A stretch of DNA of 64,000 nt. Source: Chryseobacterium edaphi. Its GTDB lineage: Bacteria; Bacteroidota; Bacteroidia; Flavobacteriales; Weeksellaceae. Below the pieces are notes generated by a model. It had not been told where the DNA came from. It did not search any database and saw only the letters and a list, made by a program, of their open reading frames with translations. The position numbers and the translations under genes were made by a program. The stretch covers positions 124,001 through 188,000 of the forward strand of contig NZ_JAOTEM010000004.1 in the NCBI RefSeq assembly GCF_025628985.1, given 5' to 3'. Every line of letters begins with the position of its first letter. The first letter of the stretch is position 1. Of the stretch, positions 16,058 to 23,856 are shown one piece after another.

Positions 16058-16375
16058 TTATAAGTGTGCACTTAATTTCTCAGCGATGATCTCTTTTGGA
16101 GTTACACCAACTAATTTATCAACTACTTCACCATTCTTAAAAATAAGAACTGTAGGGATATTTCTGATACCATACTGCATAGAAATTTCCTGATTATTAT
16201 CTACATCTACTTTTCCTACTACAGCTTTCCCTTCAAAATCTGCTGCTACTTCTTCGATGATTGGTCCCAAAGTTCTACAAGGTCCGCACCATACTGCCCA
16301 AAAGTCTACCAATACTGGTTTATCAGATTTTAAAACTGTTTCCTGGAACGAGCTGTCCGTAATTTCTAAAGCCAT
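16058..16375 (-). CDS. trxA: Thioredoxin
   Basis: A 105-residue cytosolic thioredoxin of standard length. It has the redox site WAVWCGPCRT (Cys30, Cys33), the buried Asp in VDFW, and the cis-proline region NIPTVLIFKNG. It reduces protein disulfides and supplies ribonucleotide reductase and similar enzymes. It stands alone: TAATTTTG at 16419-16426 on the minus strand gives it a -7 promoter element, and a terminator follows it. Identification is secure. Confidence 0.97.
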   Translation of the reverse strand: MALEITDSSFQETVLKSDKPVLVDFWAVWCGPCRTLGPIIEEVAADFEGKAVVGKVDVDNNQEISMQYGIRNIPTVLIFKNGEVVDKLVGVTPKEIIAEKLSAHL

Positions 16376-16418
16376 TTTTTTATTTTTAATTATTAATATT
16401 CTATTTAATTTCTTAGAT

Positions 16419-16426
16419 CAAAATTA
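16419..16426 (-). promoter_or_regulatory. -7 promoter element (TAATTTTG) of trxA
   Basis: Matches TAnnTTTG on the minus strand, 43 bp before the thioredoxin ATG. No -33 TTG at the usual spacing was seen. Confidence 0.45.
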
Positions 16427-16445
16427 GCACTTTTAAGTGAATAGC

Positions 16446-17621
16446 TTATCTATGCTCAACATTTGTATTTTCTATGATCAGATCTTTAGAAATTTCTTTC
16501 AATGCATTTACAAATACATCAATATCTTCTTTTGTCGTCATATGGCTGAATGAAACTCGCAATGGTGTACATTCCTCCATTTCGTCTTCAGAAAGAACCA
16601 TCATCATGACCATTGAAGGTTTTGAAGCTCCGGAAGAACAAGCACTTCCCTGAGAAACTGCGATTCCTTTCATATCCAACTGCAAACCAATTAAAGGATT
16701 TTTATAGGGTAACAAAAGGCTTGTAACTGTATACAAACTGTTATTGAGCTCAGAACTTCTTCCATTGAATTTTACGCCTGGAATTGCTTCTGAAACCTGA
16801 TCAATAGTATATTGTTTAATGTCCTGCATATGTTTAGTATATGCATCCATATTTTTAAGAGATAGCTCTAGAGCTTTTCCTAAACCTGCAATACCGCTTA
16901 CATTTTCTGTACCTGCTCTCAAACTTCTCTCTTGAGGACCACCGGTAATAATACCTTTTAATCCGCTGGCTTTTCTGATGAAAGCGAAACCAATTCCTTT
17001 TGGTCCGTGAAATTTGTGTGCACTGCAAGAAGCAAAGTCTACAGGAATTTCAGATAAATCTAAATTCATGTGAGCCATTGTCTGCACTGTATCAGAATGG
17101 AACAATGCATTATTTTCTTTGCAAATCTGAGCAACTTTTTTAATATCTATAATATTTCCGATTTCGTTATTGGCATGCATTAAACTCACCAAAGTTTTTT
17201 TATCGGAAGCTTTAAGCAATTCATCAAGCTTGTCTAAATCGATATCCCCTTTTTCATTGGGACGGATGTAAGCGACCTCAACACCTTTCCTTTTTTTCAT
17301 ATCTAAAATACTCTCAGAAACACATTTGTGCTCCATCGGAGAACTGATGATTCTTTCAACACCCAAATGTTCTACACTTGACTTGATAATCATGTTATTA
17401 GATTCTGTTCCGCAAGAGGTGAAAATGATCTCTGCCGGACTCACATGAAGATAATCCGCTACCTGCCTTCTTACATTTTCAATTAAAATTTTAGCATCCT
17501 GTCCGAAACTGTGGGTTGAAGACGGATTCCCAAAATTCATTTTCATGGTTTCTACCATGGCATCAATAACTTCTTCTGAAAGTGGCGTTGTAGCAGCGTT
17601 ATCTAAATATATTTTATTCAT
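16446..17621 (-). CDS. Cysteine desulfurase (NifS/IscS family)
   Basis: A 391-residue PLP enzyme that takes sulfur from cysteine for Fe-S clusters and thiolated cofactors. It starts MNKIYLDNAATTPLS at 17621; an in-frame extension upstream overlaps the preceding gene and looks non-coding. The PLP lysine is in SCSAHKFHGPKGIGF, and the catalytic cysteine loop is SQGSACSSGASKPS, which is the NifS/IscS (group I) layout. No scaffold or iscA-type gene is adjacent, so its partner system is not visible. It begins 2 bp after the upstream lipoprotein stop, so the two are probably co-transcribed. Confidence 0.93.
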   Translation of the reverse strand: MNKIYLDNAATTPLSEEVIDAMVETMKMNFGNPSSTHSFGQDAKILIENVRRQVADYLHVSPAEIIFTSCGTESNNMIIKSSVEHLGVERIISSPMEHKCVSESILDMKKRKGVEVAYIRPNEKGDIDLDKLDELLKASDKKTLVSLMHANNEIGNIIDIKKVAQICKENNALFHSDTVQTMAHMNLDLSEIPVDFASCSAHKFHGPKGIGFAFIRKASGLKGIITGGPQERSLRAGTENVSGIAGLGKALELSLKNMDAYTKHMQDIKQYTIDQVSEAIPGVKFNGRSSELNNSLYTVTSLLLPYKNPLIGLQLDMKGIAVSQGSACSSGASKPSMVMMMVLSEDEMEECTPLRVSFSHMTTKEDIDVFVNALKEISKDLIIENTNVEHR

Positions 17622-17623
17622 TT

Positions 17624-18082
17624 TTATTTTGAATATTTTAATTCTACTGAAGTGAACTGATAATTTGAAGGAACTGAAAAAATAAACCAAGGATTTGACA
17701 TTACCTGAATTGCCATTCCTCCAGACTGATATTCCGGAACTTCAACGTATAAAACATTATCTTTTACCGAAATACTTCTAATTTCATTTACCTTATGATC
17801 TCCAGAATTGAAAGTTCCCAAATTATATAAAACAAATTTCTTATCTTTTTGAAAAACAGGAATTTCCATTACAGGTTCCATTCCTGATTTTTTAAAATTT
17901 TGTGTAATACTATTTTGTAGTTCTGTCTGATCTTTTATGATTTTAAAACCAGCCTGATCTGCTCCACCCTGCGATTCAGAAGCAAGAATTTCTCCTTTTG
18001 CCTGCATATCTTTTGACTTTTGTGACGAGGCATTTGTACAGCTCATAATAACTGCCAAAAGCAACATAAGAAGTTTATTCAT
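17624..18082 (-). CDS. Putative lipoprotein of unknown function
   Basis: A 152-residue protein with a signal peptide and lipobox (MNKLLMLLLAVIMSC), so probably an outer-membrane-anchored lipoprotein. The remainder has a central stretch (GFKIIKDQTELQNSI...PVMEIPVFQKDKKFVLYNLGTFNSGDH) resembling protease-complex-inhibitor-like or PrcB-type C-terminal domains; that likeness is weak. I use the ATG at 18082 rather than the TTG two codons upstream. It sits between an HAD phosphatase and the cysteine desulfurase with short gaps, and no functional link is evident. Confidence 0.75.
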   Translation of the reverse strand: MNKLLMLLLAVIMSCTNASSQKSKDMQAKGEILASESQGGADQAGFKIIKDQTELQNSITQNFKKSGMEPVMEIPVFQKDKKFVLYNLGTFNSGDHKVNEIRSISVKDNVLYVEVPEYQSGGMAIQVMSNPWFIFSVPSNYQFTSVELKYSK

Positions 18083-18104
18083 AATCAATATTTATCTTTC
18101 AAAA

Positions 18105-18692
18105 TTAGTGAAAAAATTGATAATGTCCTTCATTTGCCCACTTGAGCATATACTTATCTCCGGAAGTATCCCCGAATGCTATGATTTTATCGTATTTAGC
18201 GTCTGTAATTTCTGCTTTTATCCTTTCTAATTTCTCTTTTCCGTTGCAGTTTTTACCAATAAAATTTCCCGTAAAAACCCCGTTTTTGAATTCTGCCTTA
18301 GTAGCGACAAGATTCATCTGTAATTTTTCAGCAAAAGGTTTTGCCCAAATATCAAGCGAAGCTGTTACCATTAAGCTTTCGGTATTTTCTCTGTCTATAT
18401 TTTCAATAAAATCAAGAGCATTTTCTCTGACAATTTTGGGATAACTTTCCTCAAAGAATTGCTTCGATTTTTCTTCTATTTTTGTCTGAAGTTGACCTTT
18501 TAAAATTGACCCGATAAAACTTTTTTTCACTTTTTCAGTTTCAGCCAATTTTAGTTTTAATAAAATGAAAAGCGGAATATGTCTTACAAACTGCATCCGA
18601 AATTTTGATGGATTGTAAAATTTAAGATACATAAACATGGTATCTTTATAGGTAATAGTGCCGTCAAAATCAAAACAATACAATTTTTTCAT
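18105..18692 (-). CDS. HAD superfamily (IB) phosphatase
   Basis: A 195-residue phosphatase of the phosphoserine-phosphatase-like HAD-IB group. The motifs are all present: motif I FDFDGTITYKDTMF at the N terminus, motif II TASLDIWAKPFAEK (about 110-125), the lysine in GKEKLERIK, and motif III AFGDTSGDKYML (about 172-183). It lies at the end of a gene set with UbiA-type transferase, DprE1-like oxidase and DprE2-like reductase. It may therefore dephosphorylate a prenyl-phospho-ribose-phosphate intermediate. That substrate is inferred only from the neighbourhood. Confidence 0.88.
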   Translation of the reverse strand: MKKLYCFDFDGTITYKDTMFMYLKFYNPSKFRMQFVRHIPLFILLKLKLAETEKVKKSFIGSILKGQLQTKIEEKSKQFFEESYPKIVRENALDFIENIDRENTESLMVTASLDIWAKPFAEKLQMNLVATKAEFKNGVFTGNFIGKNCNGKEKLERIKAEITDAKYDKIIAFGDTSGDKYMLKWANEGHYQFFH

Positions 18693-18817
18693 AGTTTTAA
18701 TAACTGATATGGATTTATTAATTATTTACCAGAGCATTTGATAATCCGAAAATCAAAAATAAACAAATTATTAAGAATAGAATTATGGATAATTTTGAAA
18801 AATAAATATGCTGCATT

Positions 18818-19324
18818 TCACTTTTCAACATCAAAATGCCCTATTCCTCTCTTTATTTTTTCAACTAATTTTCTTACTTCATAAAATTCAAAATCAGTCA
18901 AAGAATATGTTCTGATTTTTTCATTATTTTTTAAAATGATAAATGTTTCAAATATTGTATGAACAGTTTCCGCTTTATCAAATAATCCTTTAGAATATTT
19001 TACAGGTTTTGATTTCTGTTTAAAACCTTTAATCTGATTAATTAAAATTTTCCTCGAGAAAGGTAAAAACTGATACGAAAGAATCAAATAATTTTCTGTT
19101 ACTTTAATAATTTGAGTTTTCAAAAAATAAAATAACGAACCCAATGAACCAATGAGAAATATAAAGTCAATTACATAAACCACAATTCTTGAATTATCAT
19201 CCTGATGATTTTTTAGAGAAGTGAACGTGAGCCAAATCGCAAGACTAAAAAAAATAAATCCTAAAAAGAAAATAAATACATTAATTGAAAATGAATTGGA
19301 CTTATAAATTACTTTATCTTTCAA
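18818..19324 (-). CDS. Membrane protein of unknown function (PH-like)
   Basis: A 168-residue protein with two membrane segments near the N terminus (about 14-34 and 48-68), followed by a cytosolic beta-rich part (ITENYLILSYQFLPFSRKILINQIKGF). That pattern resembles the PH-like domain of bacterial PH/DUF304 membrane proteins. The start appears to be TTG at 19324; no ATG is in place. It is 8 bp downstream of the DprE2-like reductase, so it is probably in the same operon. No function can be assigned. Confidence 0.68.
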   Translation of the reverse strand: MKDKVIYKSNSFSINVFIFFLGFIFFSLAIWLTFTSLKNHQDDNSRIVVYVIDFIFLIGSLGSLFYFLKTQIIKVTENYLILSYQFLPFSRKILINQIKGFKQKSKPVKYSKGLFDKAETVHTIFETFIILKNNEKIRTYSLTDFEFYEVRKLVEKIKRGIGHFDVEK

Positions 19325-19332
19325 AATGACTT

Positions 19333-20058
19333 TTAAAGCTTTAATTTTTTAAAAATAAACTCAGGAATATTTCTGATAATCATCATTATAACGCCCCAAA
19401 TCGGTAAAACGTATGTAACATTCTTCTGTTTTTTGAATGCTGTGTAAATGCATTCTGCGGCCTGCTTTGGAGTAGCAGTCAATTTTGGATTTAATGGCAA
19501 ACCTTCCGTCATTTTAGTTGCCATAAATCCTGGTTTTACGGTTAAAACATGAACTTTCTTTTCAAAAAGATAATTTCTCAGTCCACTTAAATAAGCTGTA
19601 AAAGCTGCTTTTGAACTTCCGTAAATAAAATTACTCTGTCTTCCCCTGTCACCGGCAACCGATGAAAGCCCAATGATCGTTCCCGATCTTCTATTTTCAA
19701 ATTTCTGAGCAAAATAATTGATTAAAGGAACTAACTTCGAATAATTAATATCTATAATTCGCTGTGTATTTTTGTTGTCGTAAAGAGCTTCTTCGGTTGC
19801 TTCTCCCAAATATCCAGTCGCACAAAACAATAGACTCGAATTGATGGAATCAAAATTCTGATAATTGATTTCTTTTGTGAGATCAAGCTCGATAATTTCG
19901 GATTGTTGTAGAAATTTCACGTCGATATGTCTTGCAAATCTTTCTGTAGTTTCTTTATTTGAGGTAAAAAGATAGATTCTTTCAAACTTTTCACCTTCCT
20001 GCAATGCCTTTTCCACAAAAGCCTGCGCAACTTCGGATGTACTTCCCAGAACTATCAT
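19333..20058 (-). CDS. Short-chain dehydrogenase, DprE2-like
   Basis: A 241-residue NAD(P)-dependent reductase. The nucleotide-binding start is MIVLGSTSEVAQAF, the catalytic motif is YGSSKAAF with an upstream GLSSVAGDRG serine, and a proline-glycine substrate loop (VKPGFMATKMTEG) follows. GSTSE at the N terminus is characteristic of DprE2-type reductases, which turn decaprenyl-phospho-2-keto-arabinose into decaprenyl-phospho-arabinose. The gene follows the DprE1-like oxidase with a 1-bp gap, the same pairing as in actinobacteria. The partnership makes the DprE2 role likely; the prenyl chain and sugar in this organism remain inferred. Confidence 0.83.
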   Translation of the reverse strand: MIVLGSTSEVAQAFVEKALQEGEKFERIYLFTSNKETTERFARHIDVKFLQQSEIIELDLTKEINYQNFDSINSSLLFCATGYLGEATEEALYDNKNTQRIIDINYSKLVPLINYFAQKFENRRSGTIIGLSSVAGDRGRQSNFIYGSSKAAFTAYLSGLRNYLFEKKVHVLTVKPGFMATKMTEGLPLNPKLTATPKQAAECIYTAFKKQKNVTYVLPIWGVIMMIIRNIPEFIFKKLKL

Positions 20059-20059
20059 T

Positions 20060-21376
20060 CTACTTATTATTTAAAATTCTTTTGTGCTGTAAAGACACAA
20101 ATTTTGAGCTTTGAACATTTTTGAGATAATCCGTCAATGAAGATCTGCTCATGCTGTCTTTTGTAAGATAAATTCTGCCGCCAAACTCTTGAACGATCTG
20201 ATCAAGTTGATCAACTAATTTTTTCAATTTTGAATTGACCTTAAAATCTAAAGCTAAAGTGTACCCTTCAAAAGGAAAAGAATTGTAAGCTTCAGGATTA
20301 TTTTTTCCGAAAAGTTTTAGAACTGCTAAGAATGATCCATTTCCGCTATTGGCAATAGTTTCAAGGATTTTTTTCATTCCATCTTTCCCTGTTTCTTTCG
20401 GAATGACCATTTGATATTGAATAAATCCTGATTTTCCATAGATTTTATTCCAGTCATTTACAACATCCAAAGGATAGAAAAATGTTTCGTAATCCACAAA
20501 ATTCTTCACTTCTTTTTTTGACTGTTTTTTATAGTATAAAAAATTGAAAAGTCTTACCGTCAAAGCATTTAGAACAAATCCCGGAAAATAAAAGGGTACA
20601 GTAGGAGATACTTTTTTCTTTAAAGTTAAAGGATTTTCGGTCTTATTTCCTGATAATTCGTGACGATAAGCATGTTCACCACGCATCAAAATGCTTCTTC
20701 CTATATTTTTACCTCTTTGGAGGCAGTCAATCCACGCAACTGTGTAAGTCCAGCTTTCACTTTCTTCAAACAGTCTGAATATTTCATCTAAATTTTCAGC
20801 TTTGATGCTTTCCTGACGAATGTATGAGGTCTCAATATTTTTAAGTTTAAATTTAGCTGATAGGATAATTCCTGTCAATCCCATTCCACCAATCGTCGCC
20901 CAAAATTTATCCGAATTTTCATTTCTAGAACAAATGATGATATCACCATTTTCTGTCATTAATTTAAATTCAATAACATATTCCGAAAAACATCCTTCAG
21001 CATGATGATTTTTCCCATGAACATCGGAAGCAATCGCACCTCCTACTGAAACAAATTTTGTTCCTGGAGTTACATATAAAAAATAACCTTGAGGAACAGA
21101 AATTTCAAGAACCTCTGAAAGCAAAACTCCTGATTCACATTCTATAATGCCATTTAGACGGTCGAAACTGATGAATTTATTTAATTTTTTAGATGAAAAT
21201 ATATTTTCGCCCAAAGAAGCGTCGCCATAGCATCTTCCGTTTCCTCGTGCAATGACTTCGTTGTGATTGAGTACAAATTCTTTTATTTTTTTGTAGCTGT
21301 CTTCAGACTTCATTTCTTTTTCCACAATCGGAAAATTGCCCCAATTCGTAACTTTTTGTATGAAATTCGGCTTCAT
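20060..21376 (-). CDS. FAD-dependent oxidoreductase, DprE1-like
   Basis: A 438-residue flavoprotein of the FAD_binding_4 / D-arabinono-lactone-oxidase type. Visible motifs are the pyrophosphate loop ARGNGRCYGDASLGE (about 45-60) and SVGGAIASDVHGKNHH (about 105-122), where the His is a common flavin site. The C terminus ends in QHKRILNNK. The family includes DprE1, which oxidises the ribose 2-OH of decaprenyl-phospho-ribose. I start it at the ATG at 21376 rather than the TTG two codons upstream. With the following DprE2-like gene it would form a two-step epimerase. Membrane-lipid substrates are inferred from the adjacent UbiA-type enzyme. Confidence 0.86.
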   Translation of the reverse strand: MKPNFIQKVTNWGNFPIVEKEMKSEDSYKKIKEFVLNHNEVIARGNGRCYGDASLGENIFSSKKLNKFISFDRLNGIIECESGVLLSEVLEISVPQGYFLYVTPGTKFVSVGGAIASDVHGKNHHAEGCFSEYVIEFKLMTENGDIIICSRNENSDKFWATIGGMGLTGIILSAKFKLKNIETSYIRQESIKAENLDEIFRLFEESESWTYTVAWIDCLQRGKNIGRSILMRGEHAYRHELSGNKTENPLTLKKKVSPTVPFYFPGFVLNALTVRLFNFLYYKKQSKKEVKNFVDYETFFYPLDVVNDWNKIYGKSGFIQYQMVIPKETGKDGMKKILETIANSGNGSFLAVLKLFGKNNPEAYNSFPFEGYTLALDFKVNSKLKKLVDQLDQIVQEFGGRIYLTKDSMSRSSLTDYLKNVQSSKFVSLQHKRILNNK

Positions 21377-21456
21377 CAGCAATTATTTATTTTTTTTAAT
21401 CCAGAGGCAATCAACACAAAGTTTTCTTTATTTTCCTTCATTCTCATTCTGTGTAT

Positions 21457-22344
21457 CTATTCTTTAAAGTAAATTTGAATTAAAAATGCAGCAACCCACA
21501 ACATTAAAGTGATTTGAATATATCGATCTCTGTAAACGATTTTGGTCGGAGATTCAGTTCTGTTATAAACCAAAGTCTGTTGTAAATATCTCAAAAATGC
21601 AAAAACAACAAAAATTACAGTGTAAAAAACTCTTGAATGAAATTTTTCCTGAACTTCCGGAGACAATGTAAACATCAGATAACAGATAATCGCCAAAGTC
21701 ACTGAGATCGACAAAGCTATATCTGCAAACTGCACATTATAACCATCCAAAGCTTTTCTTGTTTTTCCTGAAACCTGAGCATTAATTAATTCTCCTCTTC
21801 TTTTTCCGATGGCTAAAACCAATGCCAGAACAAATGTTAATAATGTTGCCCATTGTGAGATGAAAATTCCAGTAATGTATCCTCCAGCCTGAACTCTTAA
21901 GACAAATCCTGTCGCAATAATGAAAATATCAATTATGGGAACATGTTTTAATTTAAAAGTATATGCAAGATTCATCACAAAATAAATTCCGATAATAGTT
22001 GCAAACTTCCAAAGAATTTGATTAAAATAAAATTGAGCAAAAAGAATTAAAGCAATATTTATGACAGCCAAAATTCCAAGAATTGAGAGTGCTTTTGATT
22101 TTGAAATCGCACCACTCGCCAAAGGTCTTCTTCTTTTCTCTGGATGCTGTCTGTCTGCTTCAATATCATTGTAATCATTTAAAATATAAACGATGCTTGC
22201 AGCCAACGAAAATATGATGAAAGCGAAAACACTTTTGCTGAGTAAATCTAAATTTTTGATATTACCTGAAAAAAATAGAGGTACAAAAACAAAAAGATTT
22301 TTTACCCATTGTTCTACGCGAAGCAGTTTTAGATATTTTTTCAT
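21457..22344 (-). CDS. UbiA-family prenyltransferase, DPPR synthase-like
   Basis: A 295-residue polytopic membrane protein with about eight transmembrane segments. The first prenyl-diphosphate motif is in NDYNDIEADRQHPEKRRRPLASG (about 56-78), and a second Asp-rich loop is seen in IQVSGKTRKALDGYNVQFAD. The HPEKRRRP variant is typical of decaprenyl-phosphate phosphoribosyltransferases (Rv3806c-like), which move ribose-5-phosphate from PRPP to a prenyl phosphate. It heads the operon with the DprE1/DprE2-like pair and has a TATTTTTG promoter element 18 bp upstream of its ATG. The assignment relies on motif plus context. Confidence 0.87.
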   Translation of the reverse strand: MKKYLKLLRVEQWVKNLFVFVPLFFSGNIKNLDLLSKSVFAFIIFSLAASIVYILNDYNDIEADRQHPEKRRRPLASGAISKSKALSILGILAVINIALILFAQFYFNQILWKFATIIGIYFVMNLAYTFKLKHVPIIDIFIIATGFVLRVQAGGYITGIFISQWATLLTFVLALVLAIGKRRGELINAQVSGKTRKALDGYNVQFADIALSISVTLAIICYLMFTLSPEVQEKFHSRVFYTVIFVVFAFLRYLQQTLVYNRTESPTKIVYRDRYIQITLMLWVAAFLIQIYFKE

Positions 22345-22361
22345 TTATGTTATTTCGATTG

Positions 22362-22369
22362 CAAAAATA
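22362..22369 (-). promoter_or_regulatory. -7 promoter element (TATTTTTG) of the UbiA-oxidase-reductase operon
   Basis: Matches TAnnTTTG on the minus strand, with an 18-base leader before the ATG at 22344. Confidence 0.5.
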
Positions 22370-22408
22370 GTGAATTTAAAGCAAAAAAAATATGCTGTAT
22401 AAAAATAC

Positions 22409-22436
22409 AAAAAAAACCGCCAAGGCGGTCTTTTAT
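22409..22436 (-). terminator. Terminator of the OmpA-family lipoprotein gene
   Basis: ACCGCC-AA-GGCGGT stem with a run of eight T on the minus-strand side, 30 bp past the lipoprotein stop. Confidence 0.8.
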
Positions 22437-22458
22437 GATAATATTTGTATGTTAATGA

Positions 22459-23148
22459 TTATTGCCCTTGCTGAGCGTCGTTGATCATTTTTTCGTTCGC
22501 TGTAATTGCAAACTCTACTCTTCTGTTTTTTGCTCTTCCCGCATCGGTATCGTTTGAAGCTACAGGCATTGCCTCACCTTCACCCAAAGCAAACATTCTG
22601 CTTGAAGCAATTCCTTTAGAAATCAAATAGGATTTTACAGAATTTGCTCTTCTTTCAGATAATTTTTGATTGTAATCATCTGCACCTACACTGTCTGTAT
22701 GACCGTAGATATTGATATTTGTATCAGGATTGTTTACCAAAACCTGATTAAGTTTATCCAAATTAGCTTTAGCAACTGAAGTAAGATCAGATGAATTGAA
22801 AGCAAATGTTACAATACTTTCATTCAAAGTAATCTTAATACCATCACCTACTCTTTCAACTTCTGCACCAGGTAAAGTTTCTTTGATTTCTTTAGCCTGT
22901 TTATCCATTTTATTACCAATCACGTTACCGGCAACACCACCAATAACACCTCCTAAAACTGCACCTAAAGCCGCATTTTTACCTTTACCCACATTGTTTC
23001 CTAAAATACCGCCAATTACCGCTCCTGATGCGACTCCAACTGCGGTACCTCTCTGCTGGTGATTAGAATTCTGTACTGCTTCACAACTTGTAAGCAATAA
23101 AGCTGATGATAAGAAAAATGCTCCTATATATGTTTTGTTAAATTTCAT
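22459..23148 (-). CDS. OmpA-family lipoprotein with glycine zipper
   Basis: A 229-residue outer-membrane lipoprotein. The signal peptide ends in a lipobox (LLLTSC at about 22). A glycine-zipper segment follows (AVGVASGAVIGGILGNNVGKG and GAVLGGVIGGVAGNVIG, about 35-80). The C-terminal OmpA domain (about 105-215) shows the peptidoglycan-binding signature with VTFAFNSSDL, YGHTDSVGADDYNQKLSERRA and NRRVEF. It is YiaD-like and probably ties the outer membrane to peptidoglycan. It lies 22 bp downstream of a lipocalin-like lipoprotein, so they are probably one transcript. Confidence 0.92.
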   Translation of the reverse strand: MKFNKTYIGAFFLSSALLLTSCEAVQNSNHQQRGTAVGVASGAVIGGILGNNVGKGKNAALGAVLGGVIGGVAGNVIGNKMDKQAKEIKETLPGAEVERVGDGIKITLNESIVTFAFNSSDLTSVAKANLDKLNQVLVNNPDTNINIYGHTDSVGADDYNQKLSERRANSVKSYLISKGIASSRMFALGEGEAMPVASNDTDAGRAKNRRVEFAITANEKMINDAQQGQ

Positions 23149-23170
23149 AATGTTTATTTTAAATATTAAA

Positions 23171-23662
23171 TTACTTCATTCCAGCTCTTTCGAAGTTGTA
23201 AACAACTCTTACTGTACTTCCGTCAAATGGTACATTTTGTTCTAAAGAAAACTGATCTGTTGTCATATTGATTACATCAAGTGTATAACCTACAGTATTT
23301 TGTTTAGCTTTTGTACCATCCTGAATTTTTTTGAATAAAAATGTATTTCCGTCTTTTACTTCAAATTTGATTGGTTGTGTCAAAGAAGGACATTTTCCAC
23401 CACCATTTAAAGTATAAGCTCCCGTATAATTATTTGGAATGAATCTCCAGTGACTACCAACAAAACATTGTGCATCTGCACCTTCGTCGAAAGGTTTGAT
23501 TTTATATTGTTTGTCGTATTCGATGCTTACGATCTGAAAGTCTCCTTTCATTTTAAGAAATTCTGATTTGTTGCTTTGTGCATCTGCTCCTTTTTTAACG
23601 GTAGAACAAGACACTGCAAAAAGTGATGTTCCCAAAATTCCAGTAAGTATTAACTTTTTCAT
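23171..23662 (-). CDS. Lipocalin-like lipoprotein
   Basis: A 163-residue protein with a lipoprotein signal (MKKLILTGILGTSLFAVSC). The mature part fits the Bacteroidota lipocalin-like family: the start FLKMKGDFQIVSIEYD, a central HWRFIPNNYTGAYTLNGGGKCP and beta-strand-rich sequence to the end. Two cysteines (in DAQCFVG and GKCPSL) could form a disulfide. It leads the two-gene unit with the OmpA-family lipoprotein. A ligand cannot be named. Confidence 0.78.
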   Translation of the reverse strand: MKKLILTGILGTSLFAVSCSTVKKGADAQSNKSEFLKMKGDFQIVSIEYDKQYKIKPFDEGADAQCFVGSHWRFIPNNYTGAYTLNGGGKCPSLTQPIKFEVKDGNTFLFKKIQDGTKAKQNTVGYTLDVINMTTDQFSLEQNVPFDGSTVRVVYNFERAGMK

Positions 23663-23802
23663 AGTTGCATATTTTTTTAATGAGATAAAATCATAGACTT
23701 GAATTGATGATTAAGTTTTCAAATCATGGTGATTTTACAATTTCGTTTATTATCTTAAAATAACTATAAAAAACCGTGCCAAAATTCAAATACAACCAAA
23801 AT

Positions 23803-23830
23803 AAAAAAAGCCCGAAAAATCGGGCTTCAT
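23803..23830 (-). terminator. Terminator of the S8 peptidase gene
   Basis: AAGCCCGA-AAAA-TCGGGCTT stem with a run of seven T on the minus-strand 3' side, 27 bp past the peptidase stop. Confidence 0.85.
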
Positions 23831-23856
23831 TTTATAATCAATTAAATAATTGATTG

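Noticed and set aside
22796..23062. Plus-strand frame of 88 codons within the OmpA-family gene
   Set aside because: Pro/Leu-rich mirror of the glycine-zipper and OmpA coding sequence; no start context.
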